Positions 17,719 through 25,582 of a stretch of 64,000 bases of DNA are shown here, in pieces. Both the position numbers and the translations under genes were made by a program. The notes beneath the pieces are model-generated. The model was not told the DNA's origin. It saw only the letters and a list, made by a program, of their open reading frames with translations, and did not search any database. The DNA comes from Parendozoicomonas callyspongiae. Lineage in GTDB: Bacteria; Pseudomonadota; Gammaproteobacteria; Pseudomonadales; Endozoicomonadaceae. The stretch's first letter is position 1. The number at the start of each line of letters is the position of its first letter. The stretch is taken from contig NZ_JAMFLX010000011.1 of assembly GCF_023502345.1 (NCBI RefSeq), forward strand, positions 62,001 through 126,000, given 5' to 3'.

Positions 17719-17755
17719 ATAGATTTTCAATAGTTTTTCTCTATTGTCTTATATG
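17719..17755 (+). promoter_or_regulatory. OxyR-like binding site upstream of the peroxiredoxin gene
   Basis: ATAG-N7-ATAG-N7-CTAT-N7-TATG: four tetranucleotides spaced exactly 11 bp apart (17719, 17730, 17741, 17752), as in OxyR operators (ATAG-N7-CTAT repeated). The central ATAG-N7-CTAT pair is perfect; the outer two are degenerate. The position, about 140 nt before the AhpC-type peroxiredoxin start, fits peroxide-inducible control. Confidence 0.55.
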
Positions 17756-17892
17756 GGAAATACTATCGGCTTTTGCCTATTTTGGTGTGGGAGTTTTGCT
17801 GGCGGCGGTGTAGTATGTGCGTGTTTTCAACGGGCTTCTTCGCTTTGCGTGGTGGTCTGAGGTGGTTAACCCATATCGAGTGGAGAGAAATA

Positions 17893-18495
17893 ATGGCTGT
17901 TCTGGTTGGCAAGCAAGCACCTGATTTTACCGTACCTGCTGTTTTGGCTGATGGCTCTATTATTGATGAGTTCAACCTGGCAGGAGCTATTAAAGGTAAA
18001 TATGGTCTGCTGTTCTTTTACCCTCTGGATTTTACCTTTGTATGCCCTTCTGAGCTGATTGCACTGGATCATCGTATGGATCAGTTCAAAGAGAAGGGTG
18101 TGGAAGTAATTGGTGTTTCCATTGACTCTCACTTTACTCACAATGCATGGCGTAATACCCCTGTAGACAAGGGTGGCATCGGTCAGGTTGGTTACACTCT
18201 GGCGGCCGATATGCGTCATGATATTGCCAAGGCTTATGATGTTGAATCTGAGGGTGGCGTTGCCTTCCGTGGTGCTTTCCTGATTGATAAGAACGGCGTG
18301 GTTCGTTCCCAGATCGTGAATGATCTTCCTCTGGGTCGCAACATGGATGAGCTGATTCGTCTGGTTGATGCCCTGCAGTTCCATGAAGAGCACGGTGAAG
18401 TTTGCCCAGCGGGCTGGAACAAGGGTGATAAGGGTATGGATGCCAACCCTGATGGTGTGGCTTCTTATCTGGCTGATAACGCGGATACCCTGTAA
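17893..18495 (+). CDS. Typical 2-Cys peroxiredoxin (AhpC/Prx1 class)
   Basis: Reduces hydrogen peroxide and organic peroxides using a peroxidatic and a resolving cysteine; it is cytoplasmic and usually a decamer. From the ATG at 17893 (good GGAGAG, 6 nt) it is 200 residues. The peroxidatic C51 lies in FTFVCPSE, and the resolving C171 in GEVCPAGW, with a C-terminal tail (SYLADNADTL) that could fold over the active site. Reading-frame extension upstream to 17773 is not coding by likeness. No ahpF follows, so electrons probably come from thioredoxin. A hairpin terminator follows at 18525-18550 and a candidate OxyR site precedes it. Confidence 0.95.
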   Translation: MAVLVGKQAPDFTVPAVLADGSIIDEFNLAGAIKGKYGLLFFYPLDFTFVCPSELIALDHRMDQFKEKGVEVIGVSIDSHFTHNAWRNTPVDKGGIGQVGYTLAADMRHDIAKAYDVESEGGVAFRGAFLIDKNGVVRSQIVNDLPLGRNMDELIRLVDALQFHEEHGEVCPAGWNKGDKGMDANPDGVASYLADNADTL

Positions 18496-18524
18496 TTCTC
18501 TGTATCCCCATAATAGATCACTAA

Positions 18525-18550
18525 AACCGCCGGCCATAGAGCCGGCGGTT
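18525..18550 (+). terminator. Terminator after the peroxiredoxin gene
   Basis: Ten-bp stem AACCGCCGGC / GCCGGCGGTT with 6-nt loop, followed by a short T-containing stretch (CCTGTTT). Strong stem, modest U-tract. Confidence 0.75.
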
Positions 18551-18618
18551 CCTGTTTCTGACTGGATAACCGGGATCTTCAGGCGATAACCCCGTATAGA
18601 CTGTTTCGGGGTAAGAAA

Positions 18619-19842
18619 ATGCCTGACCATCTACACTTCCGGGTTCCCAGATTTTCACAAGAGTGCAGGGCTTGGTTTAGTGCTTGGCTGTTCTCTGTTC
18701 TGATCGCTGCTTTTCTTGTCTCAGGTTTGGTTCAGGCTGATGGGCGTAAGGCTGTCGAGGATGTTCTCGTCCAGCCATGGCAAGCTTCGGTCAAAGAGTT
18801 CCGGCAGACAGGCAGCCAGCGTGCCCTCACAATATTTATCAATGCTCCTGTTTCCGGCTTCTCGGAGGGTTCCAGGCAGAACCTTCTCACATTTTCCGGA
18901 ACCAATAACCTTCCCGATCTGGCTCGCTGGGCTGTAAAGCACGGAGCCGATATCAATACAGCTGATGGGGCGGGCAGTACTTTCCTGCTCAGTGCGGTTT
19001 CAAATAGAAATCCTGAGATGCTTCAGTTAGCCCTGGATATGGGGGGGCAGGTTAATCTTCAGACCGGACCCAATCGTGATACTTTACTAGGTGCCCTGAT
19101 GCGCTGGGGTTGGTCAACTCAGTTTATCTGGAAAGCTCTTGAGGCTGGAGCAGAGCTTCAGAGTGAAGAAGAACGGTTGGATCTGCTCAGATATGTGGCG
19201 CGCCAGGATACCCGTGATCAAAAATATGATGCTTTGGTTAGGCGAATCAGAACGCTGGGTATTATCCCAAGGAACCAGTTGCGTAGTGTGGTTTCAGCCA
19301 ATGCTATAGATGTTAATATGCAGGTCAGAATGGATCTGGCCTTGCAGGACGCTATCTCCAGTGGTGTTTTTGCTGATGAGGACTTTCAGTCATTCGGAGA
19401 AGGCGAGGTTGAGTTTGCCCGCTTTCTTGCCGGAAATAGCTTTCCTAATGCCCTTCGGGCCTTTTTCAATCGGTATTCTGCAGAACATGCTAGAAACCTG
19501 ATTCTTGTCAGGGATAAGCAGGGATATGACCTTGTGATTCATGCCCTGAAAACCGGATTGCCAGGAGTGCTTGAGGTTGTACTGAGTAAGGCTACTGAAG
19601 GCGTTAATCGTGCAGTTCCAGGAGGTGTACATGGTGGTCAGTGGCCAATGCATCTGGCTGTGATGTGGCGTGTTCCAGATTCATCTTTCGATCTGTTGAA
19701 GCGTTATGGTGGGCGCCAGAGCCTTGAGGCACAAAATCATCAGAAAGAAACCCCGGCAGGCCTGCTCAGGATGTGGCGTGAGCGCGGGATTCTAGATCAA
19801 AAAACATTTCTCAGAATTGAGAAAAATCTCACCGAAAACTGA
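18619..19842 (+). CDS. Exported ankyrin-repeat-like protein
   Basis: A 407-residue protein with an N-terminal hydrophobic segment (about residues 20-40, AWLFSVLIAAFLVSGLVQA) that looks like an uncleaved or cleavable signal. Ankyrin-like units are visible: LPDLARWAVKHGADINTADG, STFLLSAVSNRNPEMLQLALDMGG written in series, then a degenerate C-terminal set ending PMHLAVMWRVPDSSFDLLKRYGG. Ankyrin arrays bind other proteins; partner unknown. It is probably periplasmic or, given the organism type, possibly secreted toward a host. It stands alone between the peroxiredoxin terminator and the HIT gene (62-nt gap). The exact number of repeats cannot be set by eye. Confidence 0.7.
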   Translation: MPDHLHFRVPRFSQECRAWFSAWLFSVLIAAFLVSGLVQADGRKAVEDVLVQPWQASVKEFRQTGSQRALTIFINAPVSGFSEGSRQNLLTFSGTNNLPDLARWAVKHGADINTADGAGSTFLLSAVSNRNPEMLQLALDMGGQVNLQTGPNRDTLLGALMRWGWSTQFIWKALEAGAELQSEEERLDLLRYVARQDTRDQKYDALVRRIRTLGIIPRNQLRSVVSANAIDVNMQVRMDLALQDAISSGVFADEDFQSFGEGEVEFARFLAGNSFPNALRAFFNRYSAEHARNLILVRDKQGYDLVIHALKTGLPGVLEVVLSKATEGVNRAVPGGVHGGQWPMHLAVMWRVPDSSFDLLKRYGGRQSLEAQNHQKETPAGLLRMWRERGILDQKTFLRIEKNLTEN

Positions 19843-19904
19843 TATTGCCCACAGGTTCCCGTTGCAAGTATAGTTGCCGACTTCTTCACTAGGGATTCTG
19901 TCCA

Positions 19905-20333
19905 ATGGATCATTTTGAGCTGGATCAGCGACTATCCGATGATTGCCTGGTTATTGGGGACTTTCCCTTGTGCAGGATGCTGTTGATGAATGATGTCAGC
20001 TACCCATGGTTTATTCTTGTTCCCCGTGTGGCTGGTGTTGAAGAGATCTACCAGCTGACATCGGAAGAGCAGCAGCTGCTGATGAAAGAGTCTTCCTATG
20101 TCACCGAGAAGCTCAAGGATGTTTTTGCAGCCGACAAAATGAATGTTGCTGCCCTGGGTAATATTGTGCGTCAGCTCCATGTCCACCATGTTGTCCGTCG
20201 TGTTGATGATCAGGCCTGGCCTGCACCTGTTTGGGGATATAAATCCGCTGTCCCCTATACTGAGGAACAGGTTGAGGATATCAGGCAGCGTTTGGCAACC
20301 GTGTTTACAACGTGGCTGGTACCTGCAGCGTAA
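19905..20333 (+). CDS. HIT-domain protein (histidine triad hydrolase family)
   Basis: A 142-residue cytoplasmic HIT-family protein, probably a nucleotide or nucleoside-phosphoramidate hydrolase. The triad region is QLHVHHVVRR (H92, H94, H95). The classic pattern alternates three histidines, so the third is replaced here, as seems common in this proteobacterial subgroup. The fold segments DFPLCRMLLMND and PWFILVPR at 20-41 fit the HIT start. It is followed 52 nt later by slyX. The substrate cannot be told. Confidence 0.85.
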   Translation: MDHFELDQRLSDDCLVIGDFPLCRMLLMNDVSYPWFILVPRVAGVEEIYQLTSEEQQLLMKESSYVTEKLKDVFAADKMNVAALGNIVRQLHVHHVVRRVDDQAWPAPVWGYKSAVPYTEEQVEDIRQRLATVFTTWLVPAA

Positions 20334-20385
20334 TAACTGACAGGCTGGTGAGCCGGGTAACCGTTCAAGGCCTGGGAGCAGAGCG

Positions 20386-20589
20386 ATGAATGATGAACTT
20401 CTTGAACTGCAGACTCAGTTGAGTTTTCAGGAAGATAGTGTGCAGCAGTTAAATGATGTCGTGACCCGTCAGCAGGGAGATATTGAGGCTTTGCGTCGAG
20501 AGGTGAGTCTTCTCAAGCAACAGATTCAGCTGATGATCAGTAACCAACTGGAAGGAGAGGAGGGAAATGTGCCTCCTCCCCATTACTAG
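20386..20589 (+). CDS. slyX: SlyX family protein
   Basis: A 67-residue protein made almost entirely of one coiled coil (residues 3-52, heptads such as LELQTQLSFQEDSVQQLND) and ending in the diagnostic PPPHY. SlyX is widespread and conserved but has no firmly established role. The ribosome-binding site is GGAG about 8 nt before the ATG, and a hairpin terminator follows. Confidence 0.92.
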   Translation: MNDELLELQTQLSFQEDSVQQLNDVVTRQQGDIEALRREVSLLKQQIQLMISNQLEGEEGNVPPPHY

Positions 20590-20642
20590 GTCAAATATTG
20601 CTTGATGCTTGGCCAGTGATGCATTGGAATAATTGCAGATTA

Positions 20643-20670
20643 AAAAGCCCGATTTCTAATCGGGCTTTTT
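20643..20670. terminator. Bidirectional terminator between slyX and the cold-shock gene
   Basis: AAAAGCCCGAT / ATCGGGCTTTTT stem with a short loop (TTCTA). A-run and U-run on both sides allow termination of both convergent transcripts. Confidence 0.85.
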
Positions 20671-20671
20671 G

Positions 20672-21313
20672 CTATCGGCGTGCTGCGACTACATCTTCTG
20701 CCTGCAGGCCTTTTTCCTTGTTGGCCACTTGGAACTCGACACGCTGGCCTTCACTTAGTGTCCTGTGACCTTCACCCCGTATAGCGCGGTAGTGAACAAA
20801 AATATCACCACCATGATCACGGGTAATAAAGCCAAACCCTTTTGATACATTGAACCACTTGACGGTACCACATTCCCGAGAACCATCATCTTCTATTGCA
20901 GTATGCCCAGGGCTTAACCTGTGAAGATTGCTGAGAGCATGGATAACCAGGCCAGCAACCAGTGTTGCCACAGTTATAAAAGGCAGGCCTTCTGCATGAG
21001 GAGATACAGGAAGAAAACCAGCGGCGTTAAATGCACTGGCAATCCCGGCCGCCAATAAGAATATTGATCCAAGCCCCTGTAGGGTTCTTCTGGCTCCAGA
21101 GAAAACAGTCAGGTAGCAACCCGACATCAGGTTGGCGCCACCGGCAGCAAGCAGAATCAGAAGAGAGGGGATGCTTCCGGTTGAATAGGCAGCAGGCATG
21201 GCCGGATAAAGATCCGGATAAAGAGCCGGCATGGCGTATGGTGCCGCAATGAAAAAGCAGACAAGCACCAGACCTGTAACCAGCTGTAGATATTTAAGAT
21301 ATTTCAGATACAT
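20672..21313 (-). CDS. Membrane-anchored cold-shock domain protein
   Basis: An unusual fusion: about 140 N-terminal residues with four predicted membrane helices (about 10-28, 48-68, 76-100, 108-126), then a complete cold-shock domain (about 148-213). The RNA-binding motifs are intact: KGFGFITRD (RNP1) and DIFVHYRAI (RNP2), with [11 protein letters not shown] at the start. The domain should bind single-stranded nucleic acid at the cytoplasmic face of the inner membrane. Free CspA-type proteins are about 70 residues, so the membrane part triples the size. It converges on slyX and shares its terminator. Similar membrane-CSD proteins exist in related bacteria; their role is not established. Confidence 0.85.
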   Translation of the reverse strand: MYLKYLKYLQLVTGLVLVCFFIAAPYAMPALYPDLYPAMPAAYSTGSIPSLLILLAAGGANLMSGCYLTVFSGARRTLQGLGSIFLLAAGIASAFNAAGFLPVSPHAEGLPFITVATLVAGLVIHALSNLHRLSPGHTAIEDDGSRECGTVKWFNVSKGFGFITRDHGGDIFVHYRAIRGEGHRTLSEGQRVEFQVANKEKGLQAEDVVAARR

Positions 21314-21817
21314 GTCCCGTCCAAATGTCCTGTCGATGTTGTTGGTATTGAGAATATATATAGGACCGCAATAATAATTTACCCTGATTAATATTCATTA
21401 CTCAATGTTTTCTGTAAAGATATGCAGCATTTGTTGAGAGAAAAATATTAAAAAAATGGGTAAAAATGCATAAAAAACACTCGCAAGCGGAAAATCTCTG
21501 GTTTATATTGGTGTCGTAGTCGGCTGTATATCTGTTACAACTCCAGGGTGTTTAACGTCTTTAAATCACCTGTTGTTATTGCAGAGTATCAGTTGACCGC
21601 ATCCGATATCCTGTAACGTCGGGGGGTGGTAACCGGAATTATCTGGTCGTTGCCCATTGATATGTCATTGTAGTTCCAGAGAGTTGTTCCAAGTTGTTTC
21701 CCCGTTGCCCTGGGGCAGGAAGCTGTATGGGTAATTTGATAAAAAGGCTGGCGTGCTGTAAGCAGAAAAAAACCGGATTTTCAGTATTGTTAGGATGACA
21801 TGCCTGGAGACAAGAAA
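21314..21817. other. Divergent intergenic region, AT-rich
   Basis: About 500 nt between the divergent cold-shock-domain and HU-like genes. No gene seen. It is AT-rich around 21410-21480 (ATATTAAAAAAATGGGTAAAAATG), where the promoter and 5' UTR of the cold-shock gene would be expected. No clear operator recognised. Confidence 0.5.
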
Positions 21818-22147
21818 ATGGCAGCAGCAATTAAAGATAAACTTACCAAAAGCCAGATTCTGGCTGAAATTGCCCAAAACACGGATCTGACAAGAAAAGA
21901 TGTCAGTAATGTTCTTGAGGAGCTAACTGTATTAATAGAACGTCATATCAAGAAGCGTGGTTGTGGTGAATTTACTATTCCCGGTCTTCTAAAAATCGTA
22001 ACGAAAAAGAAACCGGCTCAAAAAGCCAAGAAGAATGTACCTAACCCATTCCGTCCGGGCGAATTGATGGATGTAGCAGCAAAGCCTGCAACGGTTCAGG
22101 TCCGGGTAAGGCCTCTCAAGAAATTAAAAGAGTTTGCGCTGAGCTGA
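21818..22147 (+). CDS. HU-family DNA-binding protein
   Basis: A 109-residue nucleoid-associated protein. It has LTKSQILAEIAQNTDLTRKDV (helical dimerisation part) and a beta-arm region with NPFRPGELMDVAAKP, plus a basic KKKPAQKAKK insertion before the arm and a basic C-terminus. This type (longer than HU alpha/beta, Lys-rich) is common in Pseudomonas and relatives. I choose the ATG at 21818, which gives the usual MAAAIK start; an in-frame ATG at 21800 has an AGGA nearby and would add six residues. Transcribed alone and ended by the hairpin at 22155-22200. Confidence 0.88.
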   Translation: MAAAIKDKLTKSQILAEIAQNTDLTRKDVSNVLEELTVLIERHIKKRGCGEFTIPGLLKIVTKKKPAQKAKKNVPNPFRPGELMDVAAKPATVQVRVRPLKKLKEFALS

Positions 22148-22154
22148 CATCAGG

Positions 22155-22200
22155 ATGCCGGACATGCGTGATCAATAAAAATTAAATGCATGTCCGGCAT
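22155..22200. terminator. Terminator after the HU-like gene
   Basis: A perfect 13-bp stem (ATGCCGGACATGC / GCATGTCCGGCAT) around a 20-nt AT-rich loop, followed by TTGTTCTATTTTA. It can also serve the converging SDR gene, which ends at 22210. Confidence 0.8.
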
Positions 22201-22209
22201 TGTTCTATT

Positions 22210-23031
22210 TTAATTTAAAACTCCTTTTAATCCTTTTCCTAAGATTGCTTCACAGCGAACGGGTAACAAGCGTGAGGCAATATCGATCAGTCTTGTATCT
22301 GGCCCAATAAAAATCCTCTTTCTGTTGCTTAATATACCATTAATAATAACCTGAGCAGCCCGTTCCGGACTGATGGTAGCCATTTCTTCAAACCGTTGTG
22401 CTGCTTTATCTCTAGTTGAGTCTTCATTTGGTCCGGTAAAGAATCGTCCATTCCTGACAATATTGGTTTTAATTCCACCTGGTATAACACAGGAAACATG
22501 AATGCCGGTGTGTTTTGTTTCCTGTCTCAGTGTTTCGGTAAAGCCGCGAACGGCAAATTTGCTGGCGCAATAAGCAGACTGATTGGGCGTTGTGACAAGG
22601 CCAAAGATGCTGGAAATATTAACAATGTGGGCATCGTTTTGTTTCTGGAGATAGGGTAGAAATGATTTACATCCATAAACAATTCCCCAGAAATTAATAT
22701 CCATCAACCACTTCATCTCTTTTATGGATAAATCTGCTATGGACTGAGATAAAAATACACCGGCATTGTTAATAATGATATCTACCTGCCCGAAATGTTC
22801 GGCTGTTGTATCTGCAAAGTTTTGAACCTGATCGGGGTCTGATACATCAATAGCCTGGCAGTAGCTCTCGGTATCCTCTGGCAGTAGCTCGCAGGTGTCT
22901 TTGAGTGATTCAGGATTGATATCTGCAAGTGCCAGTTTGCACTCTGCTTTGCTCAGCATGATGGCCAGGGCTCTGCCTATACCTGATCCTGCACCTGTCA
23001 GGGCAACAACTTTACCTTCCAGTGTTCTCAT
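22210..23031 (-). CDS. Short-chain dehydrogenase/reductase
   Basis: A classical SDR of 273 residues using NAD(P)H; substrate unknown. The cofactor motif is TGAGSGIG (12-19), followed by NNAG (88-91), the catalytic Ser in NISSIFG (S140/S141), and Y154/K158 in YCASK. D37 after the second beta strand (LALADIN) favours NAD(H) over NADP(H). The C-terminal 40 residues contain a run of hydrophobic and basic residues, as in lipid- or retinol-type SDRs. It stands alone, between the HU-like gene and the porin. Family assignment is secure, specificity is not. Confidence 0.9.
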   Translation of the reverse strand: MRTLEGKVVALTGAGSGIGRALAIMLSKAECKLALADINPESLKDTCELLPEDTESYCQAIDVSDPDQVQNFADTTAEHFGQVDIIINNAGVFLSQSIADLSIKEMKWLMDINFWGIVYGCKSFLPYLQKQNDAHIVNISSIFGLVTTPNQSAYCASKFAVRGFTETLRQETKHTGIHVSCVIPGGIKTNIVRNGRFFTGPNEDSTRDKAAQRFEEMATISPERAAQVIINGILSNRKRIFIGPDTRLIDIASRLLPVRCEAILGKGLKGVLN

Positions 23032-23128
23032 GTGCAGCTTCTCCCCAGTCTTTATTGTTTTTATCAGTCAATGTGACTATATCGCTGTTATGTCAAAAGA
23101 TATATGGCATTGGTGCGTAAAATCACTT

Positions 23129-23160
23129 ACAAAAAAAGCCGCCACATTGCTGTGACGGCT
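23129..23160 (-). terminator. Terminator of the OprD porin gene
   Basis: On the minus strand AAGCCGTCACA-GCAA-TGTGGCGGCTT with one mismatch, followed by seven T residues. It lies 24 bases after the porin stop codon. Confidence 0.85.
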
Positions 23161-23183
23161 TGGCAGGTAAAGATCTTTGGTCT

Positions 23184-24509
23184 TTAGAATACAGCGAGAT
23201 CGTAGGTTACGATAACGCGAGTATCCTTCTTGTCTTCGTCGTAAGTTTTGCCCTCATCGTCAGCCTCGTAGCGGGCATGACGAAGGGTGACTGTGAGTCC
23301 CTCAAGGGCCGGTACTTCATAGTCGACACGGAAGTTGTACTCACTGGTATCCGCATCTTTTCCGTCTTGCTTCACAGTGCCGTCCACATAGAGAGCAGAG
23401 GCAGAGAGTCCGTGTACCATTTCAGCGAAGTCGTAGGCGACTTTGTACATGATGGATTGCTCGCCGTCAGCATAGAAGTCGTCCAGTTGTACAGAGTTAT
23501 ACCCGGCAAACCCTGTAGAGCCTGTTACTGGACGACTATTATCAAACTGTCCTTTCAGAGCCCAGCCCTGGTTGGCTGTTCCCAGGCCTGCCTTGTCGCC
23601 CTTAATCTTCTGTGCAACGTTGGTATAGCTGATTGACAGATCGAGAGCTCCCATATCGAGTCCGGCCTTGGCTCCCCACCAGTCGATATCATCAACCAAT
23701 TTTTTACTATCAGCTGTGGCACCGGCCTCTAGATCGTCCTTATATTTGCCTTTCGCTGTTTTCATGCCGTATTGTGCGCCAACACTTACGGTCATGGTGT
23801 CATCAATCGGGAACTTGTAACCGCCTTCTGCATAAAGCTGAGTGGCATAATCTTTCTGCTCACCCCAGGCAAGCGTGGCGGATATACCATCCATTGAATA
23901 CATGACACCAAGAGTGTTTACAGGGTCTTTGTTATTGTTATAGCCGTAGTGGTCGTAGCTGGCTTCACCCTTGGTATTATGCTTTGATGCACTGGCTCCA
24001 TAGGCGGTAAATCCTTCCATGGAGTAATCGACATAAAGCGCTTCAACTGTGCTTGGTAATGTTCTTGAGTCGGAACTGTTAAGAAGTGGAGTATCAATTG
24101 TCATGCGGCCATATTTGGCAACACCCTGATCCATCAGGTTGACTTTGACGGCACCAAAGACTTTTCCGTAGCTATTGCCTTTGCCTTTGCTATCGACATC
24201 AAACAGATCTGTGCCACTTTTCTTATCATTACCGCGGCTCTCGCTAAGCTTGAGGGCATAGTGTGCGCTCGCATCAATACCAATAAGATTGGCAAAGTAC
24301 CCTGATTCAAAATCAGCACGTATGGCCTGAACCCAGCCTGAATCCTTCTCGGCCTTGGCGGTTCCGGTTTGATAGTTCTGGCTCTTATAGAAGTTGCGCA
24401 GATGGACATTCAGCTTGCTGTCATCTACAAAACTTTCTGCCTGAGCGCTTGTTGCAGCCATGGCTGCAACAATGGCGGTGCTTAAAGCGCTAATGGTAAA
24501 TCTTTTCAT
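23184..24509 (-). CDS. OprD-family outer-membrane porin
   Basis: A substrate-selective porin forming an 18-strand beta barrel in the outer membrane; OprD-family members take up amino acids, peptides or small organic acids. The ATG at 24509 follows AGGTGA and gives 441 residues with a clear signal peptide (MKRFTISALSTAIVAAMAATSAQA, written in two parts: basic start, hydrophobic core, AQA cleavage). The mature start ESFVDDSKLNVHLRNFYK and the tail PALEGLTVTLRHARY...VTYDLAVF ending in Phe match the family. The in-frame extension to 24569 lacks a ribosome-binding site. Substrate unknown. An OprD-like remnant lies just upstream at 24643-24963. Confidence 0.9.
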   Translation of the reverse strand: MKRFTISALSTAIVAAMAATSAQAESFVDDSKLNVHLRNFYKSQNYQTGTAKAEKDSGWVQAIRADFESGYFANLIGIDASAHYALKLSESRGNDKKSGTDLFDVDSKGKGNSYGKVFGAVKVNLMDQGVAKYGRMTIDTPLLNSSDSRTLPSTVEALYVDYSMEGFTAYGASASKHNTKGEASYDHYGYNNNKDPVNTLGVMYSMDGISATLAWGEQKDYATQLYAEGGYKFPIDDTMTVSVGAQYGMKTAKGKYKDDLEAGATADSKKLVDDIDWWGAKAGLDMGALDLSISYTNVAQKIKGDKAGLGTANQGWALKGQFDNSRPVTGSTGFAGYNSVQLDDFYADGEQSIMYKVAYDFAEMVHGLSASALYVDGTVKQDGKDADTSEYNFRVDYEVPALEGLTVTLRHARYEADDEGKTYDEDKKDTRVIVTYDLAVF

Positions 24510-24642
24510 TATTATCACCTGCTCCCGGGGTGTGTGTTTATTGTTTTGTTTTATGTTTTTTATCGCCATAACAACTGTTGAGGTAGACAGCTTGTTTCCC
24601 CAAGGCGATCAAATACACGTACTGCAAGTGTTCAGTTATTTT

Positions 24643-24963
24643 TCAATACTTGTAGTGGAAATGCAACAGCCATTTAGGAGGTATTGATAAGTGTTTGAAT
24701 TTTGAATCAATATTAATAATGGCCCTTGTTTCATTGGCTGCGATATGGCTTGAACCCCGAGCGGTTGCATTTCTAAGAACGAAAGAAAAACCGGCCAGTG
24801 CTCCTTTCTTGATTTCATATTTAATATCCGTATCTCTCTCCCACTCTTTTCTCTGATCACTATCAGTCTTAAACATTCCTTTCGTATGAGGAAGAGTTGA
24901 CCAGGCTTGCTGTTGGCTTTTTATCTGATGAAACAGAGGTTTCCTGAGAAAATCCTGAACCAC
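24643..24963 (-). pseudogene. Remnant of a second OprD-family porin (C-terminal part)
   Basis: The frame encodes a recognisable OprD C-terminus: KEWERDTDIKYEIKKGAL, then AGFSFVLRNATARGS and NETRAIINID, the last three beta strands of such a barrel. The first half of the frame (before about residue 30) does not look like porin, and the barrel's other ~300 residues are missing. Upstream, in a different frame (24869-25027), lies a 52-codon ORF with a signal-peptide-like start (HFIPTVMALLLVSGSGFSQ). Together they look like one porin gene that lost its middle and shifted frame. Residues after IDSKF have drifted. Directly upstream of the intact porin, so a decayed tandem duplicate is likely. Confidence 0.6.
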
Positions 24964-25027
24964 TCACGAGTAATAATGCCATGACAGTGGGGATGAAGTG
25001 GGTTTGTGGCATGGGCAGGCTGTACAT
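24869..25027 (-). pseudogene. Short ORF with signal-peptide-like start, possible 5' part of the porin remnant
   Basis: Fifty-two codons from an ATG at 25027 to a TAA at 24869, with hydrophobic residues about 11-27 followed by SGFSQ, resembling a Sec signal. It stops just where the OprD-like C-terminal frame (24643-24963) becomes recognisable, in another frame. Link to that remnant is inference from position and direction only. Confidence 0.35.
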
Positions 25028-25161
25028 ATGGCGATCATAAATCTTATGAAATAGTCAGAGGTTGCGGCTTCTGCAAACATATCTATTGTGAAAAGGTATT
25101 TTTTTAGCTGTATATTTTGTTGGTGCAGGGTTTTTCACCTGTGAGAGCGTATAAATCAGTG

Positions 25162-25192
25162 GTGACAATCCGGGGTTGCCTTGGGATATAAT
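25162..25192 (+). promoter_or_regulatory. Candidate promoter of fmdB-aspS
   Basis: A perfect -10 TATAAT (25187-25192) with GTGACA (25162-25167) 19 bp upstream. The same TATAATGCGCG start-site context is found upstream of yebC. It lies 43 nt before the zinc-ribbon gene. Confidence 0.6.
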
Positions 25193-25234
25193 GCGCGGTT
25201 CATCGATTAATCAGGAATTGCTGGCGCTTTATAC

Positions 25235-25507
25235 ATGCCAATTTACGAGTATCTTTGTCAGGATTGCGGTGCCTCCCATGAGGCGATTCAGAAACTCAGC
25301 GATGCTCCTCTGCTTGACTGCCCCAATTGTGGTAAGCCAGAACTGAAAAAGCAGATATCCGCTCCCTCCTTTCGCCTGAAAGGTGGTGGCTGGTACGAGA
25401 CCGATTTCAAGGGTGGCAGTAAGAAGAATGTGGCGACAAGCGATAATCATTGTCCCTCTAAAAACAGCAAGAGCGGCTGCGGTTCCTGTGCAGCAACCAG
25501 CGACTAA
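25235..25507 (+). CDS. FmdB-family zinc-ribbon protein
   Basis: A 90-residue protein with the FmdB zinc ribbon: MPIYEYLCQDCG (C8, C11) and CPNCGKPELKKQ (C29, C32), then the SAPSFRLKGGGWYETDF segment typical of the family. The C-terminal tail is Ser/Lys/Cys-rich (CGSC). Family members may act in transcription regulation or metal handling, but no function is established. It directly precedes aspS (75-nt gap), as in many gammaproteobacteria, and probably shares its promoter. Confidence 0.9.
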   Translation: MPIYEYLCQDCGASHEAIQKLSDAPLLDCPNCGKPELKKQISAPSFRLKGGGWYETDFKGGSKKNVATSDNHCPSKNSKSGCGSCAATSD

Positions 25508-25582
25508 CACAAGCGTCTAAACAGTGGGCGTCTATATAGATAGTGCCGGGCAACCGGTGTAGAGCAAGATTTCGAGGTAACC

